From a bacterium (GTDB lineage: Bacteria > Hinthialibacterota > Hinthialibacteria > OLB16): a stretch of DNA of 64,000 nt. Below the pieces are notes generated by a model. That model searched no databases. It saw nothing but the letters and a program-made list of their open reading frames with translations, and was not told where the DNA came from. Positions 1 to 12,506 of the stretch are shown here, piece by piece; within the stretch, counting starts at the first letter, position 1, and each line of letters opens with the position of its first letter. Location of the stretch: the NCBI GenBank assembly GCA_022072055.1, contig JAJVIK010000004.1:274820-338819 (forward strand). The letters are read 5' to 3'. The position numbers and the translations under genes were made by a program.

Positions 1-461
1 GCGTGCGGCGGCGGCTCCTCCAAGGTTTTGAGGAGCGCGTTGAACGCGTCCTTGGTGAGCTGGTGGGCCTCATCGATGATGTACACCTTGAAACGGCACA
101 TGGTGGGTGGGAAGCGGACATTCTCACGGAGATCGCGGGCCTCATCGATGCCCCGATTACTCGCGGCGTCGAGCTCGATCACATCCAGCGCGCGCCCTCC
201 GGTGATCGAACGACAGCTCTGACACTCGTTGCAGGGCTCGCCATCCGCGGGGCTTTCGCAGTTGATCGCCTTGGCGAGGATGCGCGCGGTGGAGGTCTTG
301 CCCACTCCGCGCGGACCGCTGAAGAGGTACGCGTTGGCGAGACGATCCCTGCGCACCGCGTTGCGGAGAGTGTGGGTGATGTGATCCTGTCCGGTCACTT
401 CCGCGAAGGTTTGCGGCCGAAACTTGAGCGCGCTGACAACGAAACGATTCTGATCGTTCAT
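1..461 (-). CDS. dnaX: DNA polymerase III gamma/tau subunit, N-terminal part (runs off the left edge)
   Basis: Clamp-loader ATPase of the replicative polymerase. The ATG at 461 opens an uninterrupted reading frame that leaves the window after 153 codons, so only the first AAA+ segment is present. Visible landmarks are the Walker A motif GPRGVGKTS (residues 49-57), the four zinc-binding cysteines of the DnaX finger (C68, C77, C80, C83), and the Walker B stretch YIIDEAHQ around residues 126-133. The LKTLEEPPPHA stretch follows near residue 143. All of these are in the standard DnaX order, so the call is firm despite truncation. The start is preceded by TAGGAT eight bases upstream, which can be read either as a weak Shine-Dalgarno (AGGA) or as a -10 box. 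The C-terminal tau region cannot be assessed. Confidence 0.97.
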   Translation of the reverse strand, partial: MNDQNRFVVSALKFRPQTFAEVTGQDHITHTLRNAVRRDRLANAYLFSGPRGVGKTSTARILAKAINCESPADGEPCNECQSCRSITGGRALDVIELDAASNRGIDEARDLRENVRFPPTMCRFKVYIIDEAHQLTKDAFNALLKTLEEPPPH

Positions 462-825
462 GGACTTCGATCCTACCGAAAGCCGGGCGCGAGGTGTAGG
501 GTTCGCGCCGCGCGTGCAAGGTCGCGCCGCCGGACGGATGTTGATCACGCTCATGCTTACGTGTTGACACGCCGATAATGAACCGCGACGATGGATGGCA
601 TGAAGAGATTCGGAACCGAGGTAAAAAAAAATGCGCGCGAAAATGTTTTCTTCCTTGACAACGCGCGATCAAGAATTTAACTTTACGTCGATGTCTCGGA
701 GGGGAACGAGACTGTGGACCTTGGAGGACCCGCTGATCGGAATGCCGATCGACCCAAGGGATCAACGGAGCCGGTGATGCAGTTGCCGTCCGTGACCACT
801 CATAAACGGGGGAGGTGAATGACCC
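462..825. other. Intergenic region between dnaX and the AAKK peptide gene
   Basis: 364 bases between divergent genes without a convincing coding frame. It has an A-rich stretch (about 622-645), then TTGACA at 655-660 with a TAACTT box 17 bases later. A GATCGG-aatg-CCGATC hairpin lies at 735-750, and a strong Shine-Dalgarno GGAGGTGA at 811-818. The part downstream of about 690 would be a roughly 135-base untranslated leader of the lysine-rich peptide gene. Confidence 0.6.
655..683 (+). promoter_or_regulatory. Putative sigma-70-type promoter of the AAKK peptide gene
   Basis: Perfect -35 hexamer TTGACA at 655-660, a 17-base spacer, and TAACTT (3/6 match to TATAAT) at 678-683, in a locally AT-rich patch. 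It points toward the lysine-rich gene, 140 bases upstream of its start. Confidence 0.45.
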
Positions 826-936
826 ATGGCCGCAGCGAAGAAGGCTGTAAAGAAGGCCGCCAAGAAAGCCGCCAAGAAGACGGCGAAGAAGGCCGCCAAG
901 AAGTCGGCGAAGAAAGCCGCCAAGAAGGGCAAGTAA
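826..936 (+). CDS. 36-residue Lys/Ala histone-H1-like peptide made of AAKK repeats
   Basis: ATG at 826 lies 7 bases after the near-perfect Shine-Dalgarno GGAGGTGA (811-818); TAA at 934-936. The peptide has 36 residues, of which 17 are Lys and 14 Ala, arranged as (A/T/S/V)AKK-type tetrads from residue 3 to 34 and closed by GK. There is no acidic or aromatic residue. This resembles the C-terminal tails of eukaryotic H1 and the bacterial H1-like proteins (HctB, BpH1, AlgP-type KAAK tails), but stands alone as a complete gene. A helix with KK pairs every fourth residue would be strongly DNA- or RNA-binding. Inferred role: nucleoid compaction or polyanion binding. The gene is monocistronic, with its own putative promoter upstream and a classic terminator 97 bases downstream. 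Other frames across it are repeat-driven artefacts. Confidence 0.8.
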   Translation: MAAAKKAVKKAAKKAAKKTAKKAAKKSAKKAAKKGK

Positions 937-1032
937 GCCCCTTCCCGACATTGACGCCTGCAATTCACGCGTACCGGCCCGTCGCTTTACGACGCGTCGA
1001 GTGACAGGCTCTACGAAAAGAAGTGTATACTG

Positions 1033-1063
1033 GCGCCCGGTTCCACCGGGCGCTTCTTTTTTT
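1033..1063 (+). terminator. Rho-independent terminator after the AAKK peptide gene
   Basis: Perfect 8-bp stem GCGCCCGG / CCGGGCGC (1033-1040 and 1046-1053) with a 5-base loop, followed by TTCTTTTTTT. It ends the plus-strand lysine-rich peptide transcript. The minus-strand restriction-modification gene ends at 1111, so the hairpin may also slow that transcript, though it has no matching T run on that strand. Confidence 0.9.
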
Positions 1064-1110
1064 ATATCCCCTTTTTTTCGGGATCGTGACGCGAGCTCGA
1101 GAACAGGGTT

Positions 1111-4100
1111 CTATTCGCCTCCGCCGGAGTCGAAGGTCGAAGACTTGACCGACACATAGTTCCGATCCAGCTCGTCTTGGAGCAGGAGGATACCGGCGAT
1201 GCGTCGAGCGATCCCGGTCAGCTCCTTGGCTTCCTCGGGCTTTAGCGCCCTCCCAAGCAAGTCTCGCTCCCGGTAGCTCAACCATTTCTTGAGGACTTGG
1301 TAACCGCCGATGTGAAACTCCCACACGGCCGCGGGGATGTTGCGCCAGTAAACGGAGTCATTGAGGTAAACATCGAGGGTCTCGGCCCCGAGTTGCCGGA
1401 TCGCGCGGCTTGCGGTCAGGTGGTTCAACTTGGCCTCGGCGTGCAGCGCTTCCCGCTCCTCGGGGATGTAAGCGCGCGCCACGGCGCGCCCCTTCCCCGG
1501 CATGGTGACCCCCGCCTTCCCGGCATGGCCCCACCCCACGGTGATCGCAAGCCCTTCGCCCCCCGTGTCGATGTGTCCTCCTCCCGCCTGGGTGACTGGA
1601 GCGACAGACCGGAAGAACGCACCCAGCTTCCCGGCGGTGATTCCGGGAACCTCTCGCTCCGTGTCGAGCAGAGTGGCGACCTGCTCCCCCAGCGCGGCTG
1701 AGGCCTCGAGCGCCTTGCGACTGTTCGGAAGCGGGATGCGCGGCCAGTCGCGGCGGAGACCATCGGCGTTTTCGGCGAGGTAAGCGGGGCTATAACCGAT
1801 GGCGAGCGCGTGCATCCAGATCAGCGAGGCTGTCTTGGGATCGGAGTCCGGGTCCCTGATCTTGAGTTTGGCGAGGTAAGCGCGCGCGGACGGGGAGAGG
1901 TTGGCGTGGGTCTCTCCATTTTCAAACAGTCCGTTCTCACGCTTTCCCCCACCGAATCCATTTGAAAGCAGAAAAGGGAAATGCCTTGCGTGACCGGAAA
2001 TGAAATCGTAGTCACACACCAGGCGAGAAACGTAGAAGGGGACGCCCTCTATTGCTCTATCCGCACTATCCCGGGTGATGAAGAAGCGGTTAGTCGATCT
2101 GCGATGGGCGAGTAACTCGGGGCTCGGCTCGCTGAACAGTGGGCGGATATTTGCCAAATAGGCCCATCTCACGTCAAAAACCTTAAAAGGGTAACGGACA
2201 ATTCGAGAAGGATCGAAGCTGTGTTCTTGAAGGAGCTTCTTTCGTGCCTCTGGCCCAATGATGCGATTCCCTGTCATCATGAGTGACGGGAAAATTGCAG
2301 CCACATCACTATCTGAAGTGCTCGGATTGAAATACTCGCGGAGCCTGTCCGCGAGTGCGCTCTGATCGATTGAGATAAGCGCGCCGGCCCTTCGCTCCAC
2401 TGGGCCGTTGTAATGGGAGAGCCCAATCTCCGAAATCTTCGCCCATCCAGTATACTGCGGCGATACATTCTCCGGGCGGAATGAAAACCGACTCTCTTTG
2501 TTTGGCTTCGATATTGCGTATCCCGCGTTGAACCTCTTCCGCGAAAGGCTTGCCAAGAGATCCGAGCGCTTGGTCACTCCCCAGAAATGCCGGAAATGGA
2601 CCTTCGGTCGCTTGTCGCGCGTCGGCTTGCGGGCCATCACGCAGACCGCGGTTCCGACACGAATCCCCTCGCGGTTGTGTTCGGTGGAAAAGACCGAGGG
2701 GTCCGGCAAACCTTCGGGCGTGAGCTTCCCGGTTTCCCGGCTGTCGCCGTTCATGCAGTCGAACCAGAGAGTGTCAAACTCGGAAAGGAAACGCTGGCGC
2801 ATGACCACAAAAGACGGATCGCCGAGGTAGGAGAAGTTGGATATGAAGGACACCACCCCCTTTCCGCTCATCTCCGCAATGCGACGCTCGGCCAGTCGGA
2901 AGAAGCGAACATAGAGATCGTCGAGGTTGAACTTCTTGATTCCCCAGCCCCCTTGGTCGGTGGGCTTGTTCAGGTTCACCTTGTAAGGCTCGACCAATCC
3001 TTGCTCCTCCTCGGGGCTGACCCCCGCGAAGGCGTTATAGGGCGGGTTTCCCAACACAACGAGAATCTTTGCCTTCTGTTTCACATGCGCCGCGGCGTCG
3101 CTTTCCTTCTCCAATTCGAGCCAGGGCGACACCACCCTTTGCTTGGGCTCCCTGGGTGGCTCCCAGCCGGTCAGCGCGTTGGTGAGGTAAACGCCAACCC
3201 GTTCCTCCCGCTCGTGCGAGAGCGGCGCCCCCACATTCTGAAGCATCAGGCCGAGCTGAAGGTGCGACACCACAAAGGGGGCCGGGAGGATCTCGAAGCC
3301 GAAAACACGGTCCATCGCCGCCTGCTTGAGATCGGAGGCGACAAGAGCGTCCCCCCCCTTTTCACGCAATGTGGTCGCGATCCGCTTGAGGGTTTCCACC
3401 AAGTAGGCGGCGGTGCCGCAACACGGATCCAGCACGATCACGTTCGGATCGGCGAGTCCATCGGGAAGGTCCAGCTCCTCTCGGAGGACGGTGTCCACCC
3501 GAGCCACCTGGTACTGGACAATCTCCGGGGGGGTGTACCAGACCCCCAGCTCCTTTCGGAGTTCGGGGTCATAGGCTTCAAGGAACGGCTCATAGAAATA
3601 CTGCACGGCGTACTCGTCTTGAAATCTCGCGAAAAACTCTTCTCGGTCCACCCGATTGAGGACGCTCGCGGCCCACTCGAGGACCTCCACCAGACCCAAG
3701 GGGCCGAGGCGGCTGGGCTTGGCCAGCTCCTCGTAAAGAGCGCGAATAAAGGGCACGTGCAGGGTCCAGGCGGCATTCCTCCAATCAAAGCGCTCGTTTC
3801 CCGCCTGCTTGCCCCGATGCCAGAGAACCCAGGCGGAAAACACTCCGTAGAAAATGGTCTGGACAAGCGTGGAGCGGAAAAAGTGCTCCCCTTTCTCGTC
3901 CACGAACCTCATCCCAAGCGCCTGTTCGAGGGCCAAGCGGACACTTTCCAGCGCGGGGAGGTCTTTCCCACGCTCCACTCGCGCGAGAGCATCACGGGCG
4001 TATGAGGCAAGGAACCACGCCAGATCTTTCGGGTTGACCAGGGGAGCGGCATGGAGGCAGGCGCGCTGGATGAACTCGATGAAGGGTCCGCCCACGTCGT

Positions 4101-4626
4101 TCGCGGTCGCGCGCGGGCGCGCCACAACCTGACTCCAGAATGCCTTTTCATCTTCCGCAAGCGAAAAGGCCTCCCGAGGAATCGGCTTTCCACCGGGACC
4201 CTGCTCCAGGATTTGGAATTCTCTCAGATTCGTGACGGTGACGATTCCATATCGCGCGAGGTATTCGCGGACCTGTTCGCTCCTGGCGATTGGATCGAGG
4301 CTTTCGGACGGAGGTTTGACTTCGATCACTCCACGGGATGGGACCTGACCTTCTTGAGGCCGCGCTTGATCGGATTTCTGAATCTGCTCCGCCGTGAAGA
4401 GCCCGCCATCGGGGAGTCCAGCCCCCTGGTTCCTGACATGGATGACGCAGGAGACCTTTGGTTTCAGGTTCGCGCCCGCGGAGCTGAACAGGTTCGAGAG
4501 CGCTGGATAATAAGAGGTTTCAGGGACTCCACCCCCGGTGGCGTGGATGGTTCCAAGGGCGGAAAGGTACTCTTCGGTCAGCGACCGTCCCCACTCAAAC
4601 CCCGTTTTCCCAGCGGCGGCACTCAT
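1111..4626 (-). CDS. Single-chain restriction-modification enzyme, type ISP/IIG-like (nuclease-methylase-specificity)
   Basis: An 1171-residue protein combining DNA cleavage and N6-adenine methylation. The N-terminal part has a PD-(D/E)XK-like arrangement: LPDGG (D73) and IEVKPP (E102, K104). A helical linker follows. The methylase core has YTPPEIVQ (near 365), the AdoMet-binding motif DPCCGTA (400-406) and the catalytic NPPY (527-530). The remaining 600 residues match the place of the target-recognition domain of LlaBIII-type ISP enzymes. The SF2 translocase of true type ISP enzymes is absent: no Walker A lies between nuclease and methylase. I chose the start at 4626 because the extra 49 residues possible from 4773 look non-native. 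No separate restriction or specificity gene adjoins it. Confidence 0.85.
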   Translation of the reverse strand: MSAAAGKTGFEWGRSLTEEYLSALGTIHATGGGVPETSYYPALSNLFSSAGANLKPKVSCVIHVRNQGAGLPDGGLFTAEQIQKSDQARPQEGQVPSRGVIEVKPPSESLDPIARSEQVREYLARYGIVTVTNLREFQILEQGPGGKPIPREAFSLAEDEKAFWSQVVARPRATANDVGGPFIEFIQRACLHAAPLVNPKDLAWFLASYARDALARVERGKDLPALESVRLALEQALGMRFVDEKGEHFFRSTLVQTIFYGVFSAWVLWHRGKQAGNERFDWRNAAWTLHVPFIRALYEELAKPSRLGPLGLVEVLEWAASVLNRVDREEFFARFQDEYAVQYFYEPFLEAYDPELRKELGVWYTPPEIVQYQVARVDTVLREELDLPDGLADPNVIVLDPCCGTAAYLVETLKRIATTLREKGGDALVASDLKQAAMDRVFGFEILPAPFVVSHLQLGLMLQNVGAPLSHEREERVGVYLTNALTGWEPPREPKQRVVSPWLELEKESDAAAHVKQKAKILVVLGNPPYNAFAGVSPEEEQGLVEPYKVNLNKPTDQGGWGIKKFNLDDLYVRFFRLAERRIAEMSGKGVVSFISNFSYLGDPSFVVMRQRFLSEFDTLWFDCMNGDSRETGKLTPEGLPDPSVFSTEHNREGIRVGTAVCVMARKPTRDKRPKVHFRHFWGVTKRSDLLASLSRKRFNAGYAISKPNKESRFSFRPENVSPQYTGWAKISEIGLSHYNGPVERRAGALISIDQSALADRLREYFNPSTSDSDVAAIFPSLMMTGNRIIGPEARKKLLQEHSFDPSRIVRYPFKVFDVRWAYLANIRPLFSEPSPELLAHRRSTNRFFITRDSADRAIEGVPFYVSRLVCDYDFISGHARHFPFLLSNGFGGGKRENGLFENGETHANLSPSARAYLAKLKIRDPDSDPKTASLIWMHALAIGYSPAYLAENADGLRRDWPRIPLPNSRKALEASAALGEQVATLLDTEREVPGITAGKLGAFFRSVAPVTQAGGGHIDTGGEGLAITVGWGHAGKAGVTMPGKGRAVARAYIPEEREALHAEAKLNHLTASRAIRQLGAETLDVYLNDSVYWRNIPAAVWEFHIGGYQVLKKWLSYRERDLLGRALKPEEAKELTGIARRIAGILLLQDELDRNYVSVKSSTFDSGGGE

Positions 4627-4910
4627 CCCCTCGCGCTTTCCCCCTCCAGGACTCGATTGTGCGGTTTCGGCGCGAAAGCGAAAAGGGGGGAACACGACTC
4701 CCTCCCGTGCATGGGCGAGGCTGAAGCCTCGACTCCGTGGCGAGGGGACCGCGGTGGAGATAATTCGACGCATGGTGGCTTAACCCTGCTCGCTCATGGG
4801 CCGAACCTCATCGCGGAGGTGCACTCCGCTTTTCGCCCCCCGCCCGCTCCCTCACGCTCGCGGCACGGTTGCCCCCAGGTTGGGATCGAGTCGCCATGCG
4901 CCAAGGTGGG

Positions 4911-4938
4911 ATTATTGAAATCAACTCAATTTCTTTAA
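4911..4938 (-). promoter_or_regulatory. Possible promoter of the R-M gene
   Basis: On the minus strand TTAAAG (4938-4933), a 16-base spacer and AATAAT (4916-4911, 5/6 match to the -10 consensus). It would give a leader of about 280 bases before the start at 4626, which is long, so the assignment is tentative. Confidence 0.3.
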
Positions 4939-4965
4939 GTTAAAGGTTTGGCCTTGATAAATCAC

Positions 4966-4993
4966 TTCAAATCGGGTATTCCTATACGATACT
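4966..4993 (+). promoter_or_regulatory. Possible promoter of the DUF1080-like lipoprotein gene
   Basis: TTCAAA at 4966-4971, a 16-base spacer and GATACT at 4988-4993, about 45 bases upstream of the ATG at 5039. TTGATA at 4954-4959 with TATTCC 17 bases later is an alternative. Weak matches only. Confidence 0.35.
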
Positions 4994-5038
4994 GGCTGAT
5001 GTCCGGGTCGGGGGAACCCGGGAAGAGGGGGGAGATTC

Positions 5039-5854
5039 ATGTCCAGACCGTTTCGCTTTCTTGCGACCACCGGCGCGCTGGTGTTGCTCGCCGGATGCTT
5101 CGCTCAACTCACTCCACAACTCCTGAGCACTCCATATCAGGAGCCGATCGAATCGGTCCGCGAGTTCACGGATGAGTTCAACAGCCCCTCGCAGCTGGGC
5201 ACGCGCTGGCAGCGGGTGGCCGGCTGGTGGCGAATCCACGAGGGCGAGCTCTTTCAGACCCTGCCGTGGAAGAGTTCCCTGCCGGGAGAGTTTCAGATCA
5301 TCTATGTGTACGGCCTCGCCTCGGGTCCCTACGAAGTCGAGACTCGCCTCAACCTGCTTCAAGAGGGAGACCAGTCCGCGGGGATCCTGCTTCGGTTCGA
5401 GGACCAGAACAACTTCTACTTGCTCCGGCTCCGGCACTATCCACGCTGGCAAGATTTCCTTGATCTCACCCAGTATGTGAGCGGGGTTCGGCGCGAGGAC
5501 CTGCGCCGGGTGAACCTTTCGTTGAAGCCGGGCGAGTGGTATACCCTGCGCGCCGAGGATCGAGGAAACGAGATTGTGGCCTTCCTGGACGGGAACGAGA
5601 TGTTCCGTTACCCCACGCCGGACCGCGCGGCGGGAACAGTCGGACTCGCGGTCAAGACCGGAAAGGCCGCTTTCGATCACTTCAGCGCCTCCTTGTACTC
5701 CGCGGGTGTTGATAACCTTCCGACCCCGCCCGAACCACCACGGTCCACTTCCGGTGATCCTTCCCCTCCACTGCGACCTTACAGCTCCCGCGCGGGAACC
5801 AACCTCATCGAGAACCCGCCCTCCAAGGACTTTCAGCCTCCCAAGGGAGATTGA
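5039..5854 (+). CDS. Lipoprotein with a LamG/DUF1080-like jelly-roll domain
   Basis: 271 residues. Residues 1-20 are a lipoprotein signal with lipobox LLAGC (C20 acylated). From about residue 43 the sequence FTDEFNSPSQLGTRWQ opens a concanavalin-like fold of the DUF1080 (3-keto-disaccharide hydrolase) / laminin-G type, with the usual pattern W..HEGEL, a central ..AGILLRFEDQNNFYLLR strand pair and AGTVGLAVKTGKAAFDHF near 213-230. The Pro-rich tail is probably disordered. Such domains bind or cleave glycans; no catalytic residue can be named here. The start is set by a strong purine-rich Shine-Dalgarno (GAGGGGGGAG). It is followed after 77 bases by obgE, which appears to have its own promoter. 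A second DUF1080-type domain occurs in the 14.8-16.6 kb gene. Confidence 0.75.
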   Translation: MSRPFRFLATTGALVLLAGCFAQLTPQLLSTPYQEPIESVREFTDEFNSPSQLGTRWQRVAGWWRIHEGELFQTLPWKSSLPGEFQIIYVYGLASGPYEVETRLNLLQEGDQSAGILLRFEDQNNFYLLRLRHYPRWQDFLDLTQYVSGVRREDLRRVNLSLKPGEWYTLRAEDRGNEIVAFLDGNEMFRYPTPDRAAGTVGLAVKTGKAAFDHFSASLYSAGVDNLPTPPEPPRSTSGDPSPPLRPYSSRAGTNLIENPPSKDFQPPKGD

Positions 5855-5895
5855 GCGGAACACGTTAGCGACTTTCCGTCCAGGGACGGCGGGGG

Positions 5896-5923
5896 TTGTC
5901 AGGGCCTGGGCAATCCCTATAGA
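5896..5923 (+). promoter_or_regulatory. Putative obgE promoter, possibly giving a leaderless mRNA
   Basis: TTGTCA (5896-5901), a 16-base spacer and TATAGA (5918-5923). The obgE ATG begins at 5932, eight bases after the -10 box, so the expected start of transcription falls at or next to the start codon. No Shine-Dalgarno is present (the bases before the ATG are pyrimidine-rich). Confidence 0.55.
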
Positions 5924-5931
5924 TACCCTCC

Positions 5932-7056
5932 ATGTTCATTGACCGGGTGAAGGTTCATGTCCGCGCCGGCAAGGGTGGCCGCGGTGCGGTCAGCTTTCGC
6001 CGTGAAAAGTATGTCCCGATGGGTGGCCCCGATGGCGGAGACGGCGGACGCGGCGGGGATGTGATCTTTCATGTCGATCCCGGCGAGACCACATTGATCA
6101 CGCTGCATGGTCGCCCTTGGTACGCCGCCAAGGATGGCGGCAATGGCTCCGGCGCCAACAAACGCGGTTCGGACGGAGCAAGCATCCGTTTGCCGGTTCC
6201 TCCCGGAACGGTGGTCCGGAATGCCGAGACCGGAGAGATTCTATGCGACCTGGTCGGGGATGAGCAGGAAGCGATTGTCGCCGCCGGCGGCAAGGGGGGT
6301 AAGGGGAACGCCGCGTTCGCAAGCTCCACTCACCAGACTCCGCAGCACGCCCAGCCCGGACAGCCTGGCGAGGAGTTTGATCTTCTGGTCGAGCTCAAGA
6401 TGGTCGCGGATGTGGCCCTGGTCGGATTCCCCAACGCCGGGAAATCCTCTTTGCTCAACGCGATCACGCGCGCGCGCTCACGGATTGGGGATTACCCCTT
6501 CACGACCCTCTATCCGGTATTGGGCAGCCTTCCGCTCCTGCCGGAAGAGAGCGCGGAGTTTCAGCGAATGGCCTGCGAAGGCGGCTCTCATTCGAAGGCT
6601 CCCCCACGCATCATCCTCGCGGACATTCCAGGAATCCTGGAGGGAGCTTACCAAGGAGTCGGGCTGGGACTGGAATTCCTGCGCCATATTGAAAGAACCC
6701 ATGCGCTCCTGTTTGTCCTGGATGTTTCGGTCGGACGAGAACGGGATCCGATGGAGGCCTATGGCGCTCTCCTCGAGGAGATCGGGAGCTACGCGCAACG
6801 TCTTCTCGAACTACCCCGATTGGTGGCGCTGAACAAGATCGATGAAGCGCTCATGGAGGAGGTCGAGACTCTAGCTGATCGTTTGACGAACCCTTGTGGT
6901 CCCGCCGGCGCCCTCCCCCCTGTGGCGGTGTTTCCAATTTCCGCCCTGCAAAAGCAAGGGCTGGAGCCACTCCGAGACGCGCTTGTGCACCTGATGCTCC
7001 GACTTCGCTCGCAGGCTGTTCAGGCCCCTCCCACGCAGTCGTCATTCCCGATTTGA
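5932..7056 (+). CDS. obgE: GTPase ObgE/CgtA
   Basis: Conserved ribosome-associated GTPase linking large-subunit assembly to stress and the cell cycle. 374 residues, usual size for a form without a long C-terminal OCT domain. The Gly-rich Obg fold occupies residues 1-158 (GGKGGRG-type loops, GGDGGRGGDV). The G domain follows: G1 GFPNAGKSS (165-173), switch II DIPGILEGA, G4 NKID. Residues 205-225 carry a small insertion (EESAEFQRMACEGGSH) between G2 and G3, less common in the family. The start is fixed by the highly conserved MFIDRVKVHVRAGKGG beginning. It lacks a Shine-Dalgarno and sits directly behind a -10 box. The kinase gene downstream begins 108 bases later with its own SD. Confidence 0.97.
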   Translation: MFIDRVKVHVRAGKGGRGAVSFRREKYVPMGGPDGGDGGRGGDVIFHVDPGETTLITLHGRPWYAAKDGGNGSGANKRGSDGASIRLPVPPGTVVRNAETGEILCDLVGDEQEAIVAAGGKGGKGNAAFASSTHQTPQHAQPGQPGEEFDLLVELKMVADVALVGFPNAGKSSLLNAITRARSRIGDYPFTTLYPVLGSLPLLPEESAEFQRMACEGGSHSKAPPRIILADIPGILEGAYQGVGLGLEFLRHIERTHALLFVLDVSVGRERDPMEAYGALLEEIGSYAQRLLELPRLVALNKIDEALMEEVETLADRLTNPCGPAGALPPVAVFPISALQKQGLEPLRDALVHLMLRLRSQAVQAPPTQSSFPI

Positions 7057-7164
7057 TCCTCTGGGAGTGGTGTATTTTCCCCCCTAATTTCCGTGCAGTC
7101 ACGGGATGGAATGGTCGATATTTCCCAGATCGAGTGGGAATATCTCGGAAGGAGATCGCGTTCC

Positions 7165-11658
<4,494 letters not shown>

Positions 11659-11665
11659 GCCGCTC

Positions 11666-12418
11666 TCAATCCCCCAGGGAGTTCAGGCTCCAGTCATAGT
11701 CCTGGTGCTCGACCGTTAGCTCCCGGATGTGGCCCTTGTCGCCGCCCTTGTGGTACCGGGCAATGAAGCCCAGCGCGCCTCCGCTCTCCTCGAAGTCCTC
11801 AGCGTACCACTGAAACAGCGCCGAGATCGAGGCGCGCCCCTTCTTGAAGTCCAGATGCGTCCGATGCGGATCGTTAACGAAAGCGGAGCAGACCGAGTCG
11901 AGTTGCGTATTCAGTCCATCCGCGGTGAACGCCGCGCGGTGGAGCGGGGGGCAGCCCTTCGAGGCGCAATTGAGCGCGAAATGGACGCGGGGATCCTTGA
12001 AGCGCTTGCGGATCACCTCGTGTTCGAGATGGTTCAGCGTGATCTTCCCCAGCGCGGTTTCATGGGTGAACTGCTCGAAAAAGGCGTTGTCCTTGAAGTC
12101 ATGCAGCACGCTCTTCACCGGCCAGTGGTCGAGCACCCCCTTGAGCACCAGCGCGTTGTAAAGGTTCAGGAAATAGGCGAGCTGGGCCCCCTTGGTGGGG
12201 AGGGTTTTCGGATGGATGCCTCGAAGTTCCGCAAGGTACTCCTCCAGCTCCCCATCAAGCTTCCGCAGGGTTGTGTAATCCACCCACCCCGTGTCCGCGT
12301 CCACCACCCTTGCGAGGATGGCGCTAAAATGGTCGTGGGGCGCCTCGCTCGCGCGTCCTTGCTGAATTGTGAAACAACTCAGCAATAACAACATCGCGCC
12401 CGTCAGGATTCTCTTCAT
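11666..12418 (-). CDS. Secreted DUF547 protein
   Basis: 250 residues with an N-terminal signal (KRILTGAMLLLLSCFTIQQGRA). The remainder matches DUF547: WVDYTTLRKLDGELEEYL, then AQLAYFLNLYNALVLKGVLDH, VHFALNCASKGCPPL and the C-terminal FQWYAEDF. DUF547 proteins have a papain-like permuted fold of unknown reaction; the conserved Cys in NCASKGCP and His residues are present. A strong SD (GGAGGAAA) fixes the start. The gene ends seven bases from the convergent kinase gene, with no terminator between them, and follows the flavoreductase-NapH gene on the same strand after 88 bases, so the two may be co-transcribed. Confidence 0.85.
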   Translation of the reverse strand: MKRILTGAMLLLLSCFTIQQGRASEAPHDHFSAILARVVDADTGWVDYTTLRKLDGELEEYLAELRGIHPKTLPTKGAQLAYFLNLYNALVLKGVLDHWPVKSVLHDFKDNAFFEQFTHETALGKITLNHLEHEVIRKRFKDPRVHFALNCASKGCPPLHRAAFTADGLNTQLDSVCSAFVNDPHRTHLDFKKGRASISALFQWYAEDFEESGGALGFIARYHKGGDKGHIRELTVEHQDYDWSLNSLGD

Positions 12419-12506
12419 GGTTTCCTCCGGGACAGCCTGTGATCGGACTGCCCTCCTCCTTCATTCAAGATGCCTATTGAGCCCCCCAAGGGGCTTGCCC
12501 ACGGCT

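Larger units (their letters stand above)
4627..5038. other. Divergent intergenic region upstream of the R-M gene and the lipoprotein gene
   Basis: 412 bases. The half next to the R-M gene is GC-rich and holds only an in-frame upstream extension (ATG at 4773) that I do not believe. The 4911-4993 patch is AT-rich and carries the best promoter-like sequences for both directions. No RNA gene or repeat is visible. Confidence 0.5.

Noticed and set aside
157-963. Minus-strand frame of 268 codons covering dnaX and the AAKK gene
   Set aside because: It is out of frame with the dnaX motifs, and its Leu/Ala/Phe repeats are simply the complement of the Lys-rich repeat.
819-1004. Plus-strand frame of 61 codons starting at 819 (Glu/Arg/Gly-rich)
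   Set aside because: It is the +1 reading of the AAKK repeat and lacks proper SD spacing; ATG 826 has the ideal SD.
1026-1031. TATACT just before the terminator hairpin, as a promoter
   Set aside because: Its start point would lie inside the terminator stem, and the only -35-like sequence (GTGACA) is 19 bases away. No gene follows on that strand.
4627-4773. Longer N terminus for the R-M enzyme from ATG 4773
   Set aside because: The added 49 residues are Arg/Pro/Ser-rich and unlike the family. ATG 4626 starts directly before the conserved nuclease region.
7091-7104. CCGTG-cagt-CACGG hairpin after obgE as a terminator
   Set aside because: The stem is only five pairs with no T run; it is more likely part of the kinase leader.
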